Source: Vicingus sp036171675 (lineage in GTDB: Bacteria; Bacteroidota; Bacteroidia; Flavobacteriales_E; Vicingaceae). Taken from it: a DNA stretch of 44,857 bases. The position numbers were made by a program, and so were the translations under genes. The first letter of the stretch is position 1. Every line of letters begins with the position of its first letter. The notes under the pieces are model-generated. The model was not told the origin of the DNA. It saw only the letters and a list, made by a program, of their open reading frames with translations, and did no database searches. Shown here piece by piece: positions 1-8,800 of the stretch. The stretch is taken from positions 1-44,857 of the forward strand of contig JAVHRO010000070.1 of NCBI GenBank assembly GCA_036171675.1. Reading direction: 5' to 3'.

Positions 1-2
1 TA

Positions 3-755
3 GATAGTGTTGATTGGAAAATATTAGCTCCACGCGATTCTATTAGACGATATAAAGTATTAGAGCTATTGAGTCTAGGTCAAATTACCACTAGTAAGGA
101 TTTTGAACGCTGTGCTTTGATTTTTCAACATGGTAACGATTCTACCGATTATGGTATTGCGTTGAATTTTATTTCTAAAGCAATTGAATTAGATTCATCA
201 ACTAATAGATGGTTATTTGCAGCAATAACTGACAGAGAATTATTAAGTAGAAACAAGCCACAAATTTATGGGACCCAATTCGTGAGAAAAAAAGGAGAAA
301 AATGGGAGTTATGTGTGATGGATACCACAATAGTTAATGATGAAGAAAGGAAATTCTATAATATTGAACCTCTTGCTATAATTCGTGAAAGAGTACGTGA
401 AATGAATTTATTATCAATTACCGAATACTATTCAAAAACAAATTCAATAAAGGAAATGGTAAGATTATTAAAGTTTGAGAAAAAGAAAGGGAATAAGTCG
501 GATTATGATGTGAGTGAACTTGAGTTAAATTCATTTGGCTATAATTTGGTGCATTTAAATAAATTAGATGATGCTCTTAAAATATTTGAGCTTAATAGCA
601 AATTTTATCCAAAAGCATCAAATACTTTCGATAGCCTAGGAGAATGTTTACTTCTATTGAACCAAAAAAAGAAAGGAATAAATGCTTATAAAAAATCCTT
701 AGAGTTAAATCCTAACAATAAAAATGCTGAAAAAATTCTGAATGAGTTGAATTAG
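3..755 (+). CDS. DUF6624-like protein with C-terminal TPRs, 5' end cut by window
   Basis: The reading frame is open from the first bases of the window. A TTG at 69 is only an internal leucine, so this is the 3' part of a longer gene, and its true start lies outside. The visible part has two regions. An N-terminal segment carries DREL and IYGTQF, followed by a DEERKFYNI stretch, which resembles the DUF6624 family (conserved YGTQ and a D-x-x-R-x-x-x-G/N-like motif). A C-terminal part of about 75 residues has two TPR-like helical pairs ending in YKKSLELNPNNKNAEKIL. TPRs normally mediate protein-protein contacts. The catalytic or cellular role of DUF6624 is unknown to me. No signal peptide can be judged because the N-terminus is missing. 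It is followed by an 82 bp gap and then convergent ubiX. The family assignment comes from motif memory and is moderately sure. Confidence 0.6.
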   Translation, partial: DSVDWKILAPRDSIRRYKVLELLSLGQITTSKDFERCALIFQHGNDSTDYGIALNFISKAIELDSSTNRWLFAAITDRELLSRNKPQIYGTQFVRKKGEKWELCVMDTTIVNDEERKFYNIEPLAIIRERVREMNLLSITEYYSKTNSIKEMVRLLKFEKKKGNKSDYDVSELELNSFGYNLVHLNKLDDALKIFELNSKFYPKASNTFDSLGECLLLLNQKKKGINAYKKSLELNPNNKNAEKILNELN

Positions 756-837
756 TCTTTTTATAAACTTATTGTTGCAATAGGGACAAGGATTTTTTTT
801 AAAAAATATGTTGAAAAATGGATGTTTGTTGTCTTGT

Positions 838-1401
838 TTATTTCCCCCAACGGTAACTTTCGTTTTCTAAACCCATTAAATCGATAACGCGGTCAACAAC
901 AGTTTTGGCAACTTCTTCAATGGTAGAAGGTTTGCTGTAAAAACTTGGTGTGGCAGGGCAAATAATTCCACCAGCTTCGGTGATGGTTTTCATGTTGTTG
1001 AGGTGAATCAAATTGTAAGGAGTTTCACGAGCAACTAGAATTAATTTTCGGCGTTCTTTCAACATTACATCAGCAGCGCGAGTGGTTAAATCGTTCGATA
1101 TTCCTGCAGCAATTCTTCCCATGGTTCCCATAGAGCATGGAATAATTATCATGGTATCGTATTTCGCTGAACCCGAAGCAAACGGGGCGTTAAAATCATT
1201 TTTATCGTAAAACTTAAAATTGTAGTTGTTGAAATTGGTATTTTCTAATTCATGATTCCAAACCGTTTTAGCATTGTCGCTCATTACCACGCCCACTTCA
1301 ATGTTTTGTTGTTTGCTTAAAAAATCCAACAATAATTTGGCGTAAATACTTCCCGAAGCACCTGTAATTGAGATAACAATTTTTCTTTTGGTTGTTGTCA
1401 T
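838..1401 (-). CDS. ubiX: Flavin prenyltransferase UbiX
   Basis: UbiX joins dimethylallyl phosphate to FMN, making the prenylated flavin used by UbiD-family decarboxylases, for example in quinone synthesis. The sequence shows the N-terminal Rossmann-like GASGSIYAKLLLDFL loop that binds FMN phosphate, the MSDNAKTVW segment, and the conserved block PCSMGTMGRIAAGISNDLTTRAADV followed by ETPYNLIHLNNM and GGIICPATPSFY. The start is set at the ATG at 1401 (MTTTKRKI), giving 187 residues, the normal family length. An upstream in-frame ATG at 1437 would add 12 unrelated basic residues next to a dispersed repeat and is rejected. It lies 63 bp behind the barrel protein gene on the same strand, with a palindromic repeat in the gap. 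No ubiD is visible in the window. Confidence 0.93.
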   Translation of the reverse strand: MTTTKRKIVISITGASGSIYAKLLLDFLSKQQNIEVGVVMSDNAKTVWNHELENTNFNNYNFKFYDKNDFNAPFASGSAKYDTMIIIPCSMGTMGRIAAGISNDLTTRAADVMLKERRKLILVARETPYNLIHLNNMKTITEAGGIICPATPSFYSKPSTIEEVAKTVVDRVIDLMGLENESYRWGK

Positions 1402-1432
1402 TTTGTGTAGTTGTCTATTTTTTGTTCTTTTT

Positions 1433-1464
1433 AACACACCCCTGCCCCTCTCAAGAGGGGATGC
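1433..1464 (-). repeat. Dispersed palindromic repeat, family R1, copy a (short form)
   Basis: Read on the minus strand this begins right after the stop codon of the outer-membrane barrel gene. It contains a perfect 7-bp hairpin (CCCCTCT/AGAGGGG, plus-strand 1445-1460), followed by the G-rich tail CAGGGGTGTGTT. The same hairpin and tail occur at 43305-43333 and 44162-44190, also directly after stop codons. This copy lacks the first hairpin of the longer copies. Confidence 0.8.
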
Positions 1465-2088
1465 TTATTTATTGAATTGGTAACGAATGGTAAAATTCAA
1501 ATCTAAATTGTACCAACCTGTGTTGAATAATTTATTCAAAATTCCAATCTGTTGATCATAATTTTTAAAATCTCTAATTGGTAATAACGAGTTTTTCGAC
1601 CTCAGGTTAAAAATAAAATGATCGTTTAATTTATAGTTGATTCCAAAAAAGCCACCAAAATCATAGGATTTAAAAGGAAAAGGCTCTGCATAAAGTTGTC
1701 CGTTTTCATCACTCATGGAATAGTTTAAAAATTTACTATAATACAAACCTGTTTCGAAAATAAAACTTTTATAATGGTACCGAAATGCCATTGGCATTTC
1801 AATATAATTGATGTTTAGGTTAAAAGCATCATAATCTCCTTGACTAGTATTTGGATTTTTCTGGCTGCCTTTGTTAATAAAGTACATTTCTAATTGAGTC
1901 GAAAATTTTTCTGAAAAATCTACGTTTGTAAATCCACCAACACTAAAACCAATCTTATTATAGCCTCCGTATCCATCACCTTCAACTTGCGAACTACTTA
2001 TGCCTGCCAATGCTCCAACTTTAAAAACCTGACTGTATAAGCTGAAATAAATAACAAATAATAATGCTAACGTAAATAGCCTTTTCAT
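1465..2088 (-). CDS. Outer-membrane beta-barrel protein, PorT-like family
   Basis: The protein of 207 residues starts with a clear signal peptide (MKRLFTLALLFVIYFSLYSQ) cleaved near residue 19-20. The rest alternates hydrophobic and polar residues with many aromatics, as in short amphipathic beta strands. It opens with FKVGALAGISSSQ and ends with a strand finishing in aromatic-rich YNLDLNFTIRYQF. This is typical of small porin-like or PorT-type outer-membrane barrels (OMP_b-brl families) of Bacteroidota. There is no catalytic motif and no direct clue to a ligand. The gene follows the sirtuin gene by 26 bp and may be cotranscribed with it. I would not call it PorT itself, because this barrel fold is shared by many paralogues. 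Confidence 0.75.
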   Translation of the reverse strand: MKRLFTLALLFVIYFSLYSQVFKVGALAGISSSQVEGDGYGGYNKIGFSVGGFTNVDFSEKFSTQLEMYFINKGSQKNPNTSQGDYDAFNLNINYIEMPMAFRYHYKSFIFETGLYYSKFLNYSMSDENGQLYAEPFPFKSYDFGGFFGINYKLNDHFIFNLRSKNSLLPIRDFKNYDQQIGILNKLFNTGWYNLDLNFTIRYQFNK

Positions 2089-2114
2089 GACGTAAAATTA
2101 ACGAAAAAATGAGG

Positions 2115-2801
2115 CTAGTATATTTCTAACAATTCTTTTATTAATAGAGGAAGGCCTTCGGTTGCTTTCTTTTTTATGTGGGTCACATTTTTTCTTTTCC
2201 AAATATCAACGTCGTTGGGGTCTAGCAAATAAATTTTACAATGGTTTGAAACACAGTCAACTAAATTTGCTGCAGGATAAACATTTAATGAAGTTCCGAT
2301 TACGATAAGAATAGCTGCTTTTTCACAAAAATCTTCAGCTTTGTCGATGTTGGGAACGTGTTCTCCAAACCAAACTACATCAGGTCGTAATTGATGACCA
2401 TTTTCACATAATTCTCCGTAGTGTAGTTCATCTCCATTTATTGGATAGGTTAAATGAGTTTTTGAACTCCTCGATTTTAGAATTTCTCCATGCAAATGCA
2501 ATACATTTTTTGAACCAGCTCTTTCATGTAAATCATCAACATTTTGAGTGATAATCTGAACACTGAATTTTTTTTCTAGTTCAGGAATCGACAAATGGGC
2601 AGCATTTGGCTTTGCATTTAACACTTGTTTTCTTCTCATGTTGTAAAATTCCAACACCTTTTTAGGGTCACTTTCCCATGCCTCAGGGGTGGCTACATCC
2701 GTAATTTTATAGTCCTCCCATAACCCATCCGTATCCCTAAAAGTTTTAAGGCCACTTTCTGCACTAATTCCAGCTCCAGATAAAATAACGATGCGTTGCA
2801 T
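2115..2801 (-). CDS. cobB: NAD-dependent protein deacylase, Sir2/CobB family (class III)
   Basis: Sirtuins remove acyl groups from lysine using NAD+, giving O-acyl-ADP-ribose and nicotinamide. Visible motifs are GAGISAESGLKTFRD (residues 9-23, NAD binding), TQNVDDLHERAG (85-96), the catalytic histidine H104 in LHLHGE, WFGEHVP, and GTSLNVYPA near the C-terminus. EFYNMRR places Tyr53 and Arg56 in the Y-x-x-R arrangement which, in CobB and SIRT5, favours succinyl, malonyl and similar acidic acyl groups. The zinc-ribbon cysteines of most sirtuins are missing: only one cysteine (ELCENGH) remains in that region. At 228 residues it has the normal length for a bacterial minimal sirtuin. It is divergent from maeB with about 107 bp between the starts. 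Confidence 0.92.
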   Translation of the reverse strand: MQRIVILSGAGISAESGLKTFRDTDGLWEDYKITDVATPEAWESDPKKVLEFYNMRRKQVLNAKPNAAHLSIPELEKKFSVQIITQNVDDLHERAGSKNVLHLHGEILKSRSSKTHLTYPINGDELHYGELCENGHQLRPDVVWFGEHVPNIDKAEDFCEKAAILIVIGTSLNVYPAANLVDCVSNHCKIYLLDPNDVDIWKRKNVTHIKKKATEGLPLLIKELLEIY

Positions 2802-2855
2802 ATACTTGAGTTAATTGAGTTGAAAATAGCTAAAATTAATTTAAAAAAAACCTAT

Positions 2856-2885
2856 TTTGGTATCTTAAGAATATTAGTACTTTTA
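2856..2885 (+). promoter_or_regulatory. Candidate Bacteroidota-type promoter of maeB
   Basis: TTTG at 2856-2859 is followed, after an 18-base spacer, by TACTTTTA at 2878-2885. This is close to the Bacteroidota housekeeping consensus TTTG / TAnnTTTG (last base A instead of G). It would start transcription about 20 bases before the maeB ATG at 2909. Confidence 0.45.
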
Positions 2886-2908
2886 CTAGTTCAAAAATAC
2901 TTAAATAA

Positions 2909-5179
2909 ATGGGAAAATCTAGAAAAGATATTGATGCTTTAGAGTATCATTCGCAAGGAAAGCCTGGTAAAATTGAAGTGGTACCTACCAAACCATACAG
3001 TACACAACGAGATTTATCCTTGGCATATTCGCCAGGTGTTGCAATACCATGTCTAGAAATTGCTGATAATCCTGAAGATGTTTATAAATATACTGCAAAA
3101 GGTAATTTGGTGGCTGTAATTTCTAATGGAACTGCGGTATTAGGATTAGGAAATATAGGTCCGTTGGCTGGAAAACCAGTAATGGAAGGAAAAGGTTTGC
3201 TTTTTAAGATATTTGCCGATATTGATGTGTTTGATATTGAAGTTGATGCAACTAATATCGATTTGTTTGTAAATACCGTTAAAGCAATTGCACCAACTTT
3301 TGGAGGAATTAATTTAGAAGATATAAAATCACCCGAATGTTTTGAAATAGAGCGAAGATTAAAAGAGGAGTTAAACATTCCGCTTATGCACGATGACCAA
3401 CATGGTACTGCCATTATTTCTTCTGCTGCCATGCTTAATGCTGTTGAATTAGCAGGCAAAAAAATATCAACTATAAAATTGGTGATTAGTGGAGCTGGTG
3501 CTGCCGCTGTATCGTGTACGAAGTTGTATAAAAGATTGGGCGTAAAATCGGAAAATATTGTAATGATTGATAGTGATGGAGTGATACGTGCTGATAGAAA
3601 AGAGTTATCCGAATCCAAAGTTGAATTTGCCACAAAAAGAGATATTCATACTTTGGCCGAAGCATTAGTTGATGCAGATATGTTTTTGGGCTTGTCTAAA
3701 GGTGGATTGTTGAGTAAAAACATGGTAAAATCAATGGCCAAAAATCCTATTGTATTTGCATTAGCTAACCCAACCCCAGAAATTTCATACAAAGATGCAA
3801 TGTCTGCCAGAAAAGATATCATTATGGCAACGGGTCGTTCCGATTATCCTAACCAAGTTAATAATGTATTAGGGTTTCCCTATATTTTTAGAGGGGCATT
3901 AGACGTAAGGGCCACTTGCATTAACGAAGAAATGAAATTGGCTGCTGTAAAAGCTATTGCATCTTTGGCTAAAGAAGCGGTTCCGGAAGAAGTAAATGAA
4001 GCCTATTCTGAAAAAAATATAGTTTTTGGTAGAGAATTTATTATTCCTAAACCGATTGATCCTAGGTTGATTACTACCATCGCTCCAGCAGTTGCAAAAG
4101 CTGCTATTGATTCTGGCGTTGCCCAACATGTGATAACCGATTGGGAGGCATATAAAGAACAACTTGCTGCTAGATTAGGACAAGATAATAAACTCCTAAA
4201 AAATATAACTCAAAGAGCAAAACGTGCACCAAAAAAAGTGGTTTTTGCTGAAGCAGATAACTACAAAACATTAAAGGCTGCTCAAATTGTACATGATGAA
4301 GGAATTGCATTACCTATTTTACTTGGAAAAGTTAAACGAATTGAAGAAATAGCTAAAGAATTTAATCTTGATATTTCCGAGTTAACCATAATAGATCCAA
4401 GAAGTTCTAAGGAAAATGTACGAAAAAACAAATATGCTCAATTGTTATTTGAAAAACGTAAACGCAGAGGAGTAACCTTGATGGAAGCTAGGGATATGAT
4501 AAGAAGTAGAAATTACTTTGGGTCAGCTATGGTGGAGTTCGGTGACGCAGATGCCTTAATTTCAGGGTTAACAAGAAATTATATTAACACCATTAAACCC
4601 GCATTACAAGTTATTGGCACTGAAGATGATGTTCGCAAAATTGCAGGAATGTATATTTTAATTACCAAACAAGGGCCATTTTTTCTTGCAGATACAACCA
4701 TTAATGTAAACCCAACCGCTCAAGATATTGTGGATATTACATTACTCACCTCAAAAATTATACAACGGTTTAAAATTACGCCTCGAATAGCCTTATTATC
4801 CTACTCAAACTTTGGCTCCTCAGAAGAAGAAGATGCAATTAAAATGAGAGATGCTGCTAAAATATTGCATGAAAAACATCCAGATATAATTGTTGATGGT
4901 GATATCCAAGCAAACTTTGCGCTGAATAAAGAATTGAGAGATGAAATTTTTCCATTTTCTGAATTGGCACGAAAAAATACCAATACCTTAATATTTCCGA
5001 ATTTATCATCTGGTAATATCGCCTATAAATTACTTCAAGAAATGGCTGGTTTTGAAACCATCGGGCCTATATTAATGGGAATGAAAAAACCTGTTCATAT
5101 TCTGCAATTAGGTAGTTCAGTCAGAGAAATTGTTAATATGGTGACTATTGCTGTCGCAGATGTTCAATCTCGAAAATAA
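2909..5179 (+). CDS. maeB: NADP-dependent malic enzyme with C-terminal phosphotransacetylase-like domain
   Basis: Malic enzyme oxidatively decarboxylates malate to pyruvate, making NADPH. The first 420 or so residues hold the malic fold: YSPGVAIPCLEIA, the TAKGNLVAVISNGTAVLGLGNIG block, DIDVFDIEVDA, the metal/substrate site ECFEIERRLKEELNIPLMHDDQHGTA, and a Rossmann motif VISGAGAAAVSCTKLY. Residues of about 430-756 form the phosphotransacetylase-like (PTA_PTB) domain typical of the large MaeB type, which is regulatory rather than catalytic in characterised enzymes. At 756 residues it matches the long form. ATG start at 2909, with no competing upstream start. It heads the series maeB-ruvA-sprA-gcvH on the same strand; as I recall, ruvA-sprA-gcvH order is common in Flavobacteriia. 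Confidence 0.95.
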   Translation: MGKSRKDIDALEYHSQGKPGKIEVVPTKPYSTQRDLSLAYSPGVAIPCLEIADNPEDVYKYTAKGNLVAVISNGTAVLGLGNIGPLAGKPVMEGKGLLFKIFADIDVFDIEVDATNIDLFVNTVKAIAPTFGGINLEDIKSPECFEIERRLKEELNIPLMHDDQHGTAIISSAAMLNAVELAGKKISTIKLVISGAGAAAVSCTKLYKRLGVKSENIVMIDSDGVIRADRKELSESKVEFATKRDIHTLAEALVDADMFLGLSKGGLLSKNMVKSMAKNPIVFALANPTPEISYKDAMSARKDIIMATGRSDYPNQVNNVLGFPYIFRGALDVRATCINEEMKLAAVKAIASLAKEAVPEEVNEAYSEKNIVFGREFIIPKPIDPRLITTIAPAVAKAAIDSGVAQHVITDWEAYKEQLAARLGQDNKLLKNITQRAKRAPKKVVFAEADNYKTLKAAQIVHDEGIALPILLGKVKRIEEIAKEFNLDISELTIIDPRSSKENVRKNKYAQLLFEKRKRRGVTLMEARDMIRSRNYFGSAMVEFGDADALISGLTRNYINTIKPALQVIGTEDDVRKIAGMYILITKQGPFFLADTTINVNPTAQDIVDITLLTSKIIQRFKITPRIALLSYSNFGSSEEEDAIKMRDAAKILHEKHPDIIVDGDIQANFALNKELRDEIFPFSELARKNTNTLIFPNLSSGNIAYKLLQEMAGFETIGPILMGMKKPVHILQLGSSVREIVNMVTIAVADVQSRK

Positions 5180-5237
5180 TTTAGATTTTTAGATTTAAAG
5201 TTTAAAGTTAACCTCTAACCTGAAACCTCGAATTAAT

Positions 5238-5819
5238 ATGATTGCTCAAATAAAAGGAAAACTCATAGAAAAAACACCAACCTTTGTTGTGATTGATTGC
5301 AACGGGGTTGGTTATCATATTAATATTTCACTCAATACTTATTCTAAAATAGGTAATGATGAGAATTGTTTGCTCTACACTCATTTTGTTGTTCGAGAAG
5401 ATGCCCATTTGCTTTATGGTTTTAAGGAAAAAAGTGAACGTGAACTATTTAGACTGTTAATATCTGTTTCTGGTGTAGGTTCAAGTACCGCAATAATGAT
5501 TTTATCATCATTATCGCCTGAAGAAACAAAAATGGCTATTTCAACTGGCAATGTGAACTTATTAAAAAGTGTGAAAGGAATTGGTTTAAAAACCGCTGAA
5601 AGAATTATTATTGATTTAAGAGATAAAATTGGAAAATCGGATGGAACTGAAATTATTTCATCGCTTGCTAACAATACAATTAAAAATGAAGCGTTAAGTG
5701 CTCTTGTTATGTTGGGTTTTTCAAAAATTCCTGCTGAAAAAGCTTTGACTAAAATAATGGCTGAAACACCTGATTTAAAAGTTGAGGAGCTAATTAAAAA
5801 GACATTAAAAAGCCTTTAG
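5238..5819 (+). CDS. ruvA: Holliday junction branch-migration protein RuvA
   Basis: RuvA binds four-way DNA junctions as a tetramer and loads the RuvB motor for branch migration in recombination and repair. The N-terminal OB-fold starts MIAQIKGKLIEKTPTFVVIDCNGVGYHINI. Two helix-hairpin-helix DNA-binding motifs follow around VSGVGSSTA and VKGIGLKTAERIIIDLRDKIG. The C-terminal domain (about 145-193) that contacts RuvB ends in LKVEELIKKTLKSL. The full length of 193 residues is normal. The gene is 58 bp downstream of maeB and its stop is only 15 bp before the TTG start of sprA, so ruvA and sprA are probably cotranscribed. Confidence 0.96.
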   Translation: MIAQIKGKLIEKTPTFVVIDCNGVGYHINISLNTYSKIGNDENCLLYTHFVVREDAHLLYGFKEKSERELFRLLISVSGVGSSTAIMILSSLSPEETKMAISTGNVNLLKSVKGIGLKTAERIIIDLRDKIGKSDGTEIISSLANNTIKNEALSALVMLGFSKIPAEKALTKIMAETPDLKVEELIKKTLKSL

Positions 5820-5834
5820 TAGCTCTAATTTGAT

Positions 5835-8800
5835 TTGAAGAATAGTAGAATAAAATATCATAATATAGGATTAGTATTAGGGCTATCGGTTTTGATAACC
5901 ATAATTAACTACGCAGTAAATCCTATATCTACAAGTGCTTTGCCTAAAAATAATTTTCTTGCATTCGAACTAGAAACACCATTAGATAGTCCGGAAGTGG
6001 AGTTGCCTTTCCCTTTTCATGATGGTGTTGGAAATCCTAATGAAAATAATACTGGTGGTTTATATTTGAATAACCCTTCAAATTTAGAAAAGGGATTTGA
6101 ATACGACCCAGAAACAGAAAATTATAATTATCACGAAAAAGTTGGAGGTAAATTCATCAAATATCCAACTTATATGGATTTTGAAGAGTATATTAATTAC
6201 GATTCAAAAAAATCGTTGCAAAAATATTGGAGAGAAAAAGCTGCTGCTAACGATGTAAATCAAACTAAAGGGTTTAGACCTTCTTTGACCATTAAAAGTA
6301 AAGCATTTGATAGAATTTTTGGTGGTAACACCATTGATATCCGCCCTCAAGGTTCGGCAGAACTTACCTTTGGGTTGAATAGATCAACTCGCGATAATCC
6401 GGCACTGCCAGAAAATCAACGAAGTACCACTACCTTTAATTTCGACCAAAAAATACAGTTAAATGTGGTTGGTCATATTGGAGAAAAACTTAAACTTTCA
6501 ACGAGTTATAATACCGAAGCTACATTTGATTTTGAGAATCAAATGAAAATTGAATATACGGGTTATGAAGATGAAATTATTCAAAAAATTGAAGCTGGTA
6601 ACGTATCATTACCTCTAAAAGGTTCATTAATTACTGGAAGTCAAACGCTTTTTGGAGTAAAAACAGAACTTAAATTTGGTCGTTTGTATGTAACTAGCGT
6701 ATTATCTCAAGAACGAGGCGAACGTAAAGAAATAAATGTTCAGGGTGGTGCTCAGATTCAGAATTATGAAAAACCTGCGTCAGATTATGAAGAAAACAAA
6801 CATTATTTTTTAGCTCAATATTTTAGAGATAATTATGAGAATTTTTTGTCAACACCTCCTCTGGTAAATTCTAGAGTTACCATTACTAAAATTGAGGTTT
6901 GGACCTCTAACATTAACAATGCGGTTGAAAACACCAAAAATATCATCGGATTTATGGATTTGGGTGAAGCTACCGCAAATAACATTTATAACGATGCCTT
7001 AGTTACCGATGCCAATGCTTCACCAAACACTTCATTCCCAGTAAATGCAGCTAATAATTTATATCCCAACATTACAACTGGTTATCCTGTTGCAAGTGAT
7101 ATTAGAGGATTTGTAACCGCTAGTCAAGCCTTAGAAGCATTAGGCTATGAAAATGGAGTGGATTTTGAAAAATATGAAAATGCCAGATTGTTAAATCCTT
7201 CCGAATATACTCTAAATTCACAGCTTGGTTACATCTCCTTGAACTCAACGTTACAAGCCGATCAAATCTTGGCCGTAGCATTTCAATATACCATAGATGG
7301 ACAGGTTTATCAAGTGGGGGAGTTCTCAACAGATGGTATTGCTGGACAAGATGCTCTTTATACCAAATTGCTTCGCCCTACTATTTTAAGTACCAATCTT
7401 CCTACATGGAATTTGATGATGAAAAATGTGTATTCGTTGGGTGCATTTAATATTTCACCAACTGATTTCTTTTTTAATATTGACTATTTAGATCCTGCAA
7501 CTGGAGTTCAAATTCCATTTATTCCAGAAGATAATTTAAGCAACCAACCCATAATTGGGTTAATGAATTTGGATAGATTAAATAATCAAAGTCAAGCGAG
7601 TCCTGATGGAGTATTTGATTATATCAATGGTGTAACCATAAATTCAACAACTGGTCGAGTCTATTTTCCTGTTTTGGAGCCATTTGGTAGTCACTTGAGA
7701 TCTAAATTTTCTAATCCAACTACTGCTGATAAATACGCATTCGATTCACTTTACACCACTACACAAGACCTAGCCAAACAAGATGCAACCAGAAATAGGT
7801 TTACTATTCGAGGTAAATACTCTTCCTCGTCGAGCGCTGATATTGCTTTAAATGCCTTAAATGTACCACAAGGTTCGGTTGTGGTTACAGCTGGTGGTGC
7901 TACATTAACTGAAAATGTGGATTATACCGTAGATTATAATTTAGGCCGAGTAAAAATAATTAACGATGGAATTTTGCAATCAGGGACTCCAATTAAAATT
8001 TCTTTGGAAAGTCAATCGTTGTTTAATATTCAGACCAAAACGTTGATGGGAACTCGTTTGGATTATAAATTTAGCGACAAATTTAATATTGGAGGTACCA
8101 TCATAAAATTATCAGAGCGACCACTTACTCCAAAAATTAATTTGGGTGATGAACCTATAAATAACACCATTTATGGTTTCGATTTAACGTATTCTACCGA
8201 TGCCCCCTTTTTAACTCGATGGGCTGATAAATTGCCGATTTATAGTACTAAAGAAAAATCAACCTTAACCTTAGAGGGAGAATTTGCTCATTTATTACCT
8301 GGAAATCCTTCTGCGATAAGTAAAAGTGGAACAGCCTATCTTGATGACTTTGAAGGCAGTCAGTCTAGTATTGATTTGTCCACTTATACCATGTGGAGTT
8401 TGGCGAGTACTCCTCAAGGACAACCCGATCTTTTTCCAGAGGCGGATGGTGCTTTATCTAATCAATTAGCTTATGGATTTAATAGGGCTAATTTAGCTTG
8501 GTATGTTATTGACCCACTGTTTTGGAGAAATGATTCGAGAACTCCAAGCCATATTTCTGGAAATCCTAATATGCAATCTAACCACTATATGCGTGAAGTA
8601 TTGCAAACCGAGGTGTTCCCAAACAAAAGTTTAACTAATGGTGTGGTTACCAATATGCCCATTTTCGATTTGGCATTTTATCCCAAAGAAAGAGGTCCTT
8701 ATAATTTTGATAATGGAACTTTTCCAGGATCTGGAATTGCGGCAGATGGAACTCTAAACAATCCAACTACGCGTTGGGGAGGAATTATGCGAAGAATTGA

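Noticed and set aside
1402..1437. Upstream ATG for ubiX
   Set aside because: It runs into the R1 repeat and adds residues absent from the UbiX family; the ATG at 1401 gives normal length.
1465..2088. Calling this barrel the type IX component PorT
   Set aside because: The fold is shared by many small outer-membrane proteins, and no other type IX core gene is nearby.
3082..3633. Minus-strand ORF of 183 codons inside maeB
   Set aside because: It is an antisense shadow of a strongly conserved enzyme. Its translation is low in domain-like pattern and no promoter or family motif was seen. The same applies to the other antisense ORFs inside sprA, the macroglobulin, accC and the dihydroorotase-like gene.
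5180..5237. AAGTTTAAAGTTAACC stretch between maeB and ruvA as a repeat
   Set aside because: Resembles a degenerate simple repeat but has no second copy in the window that I can support.
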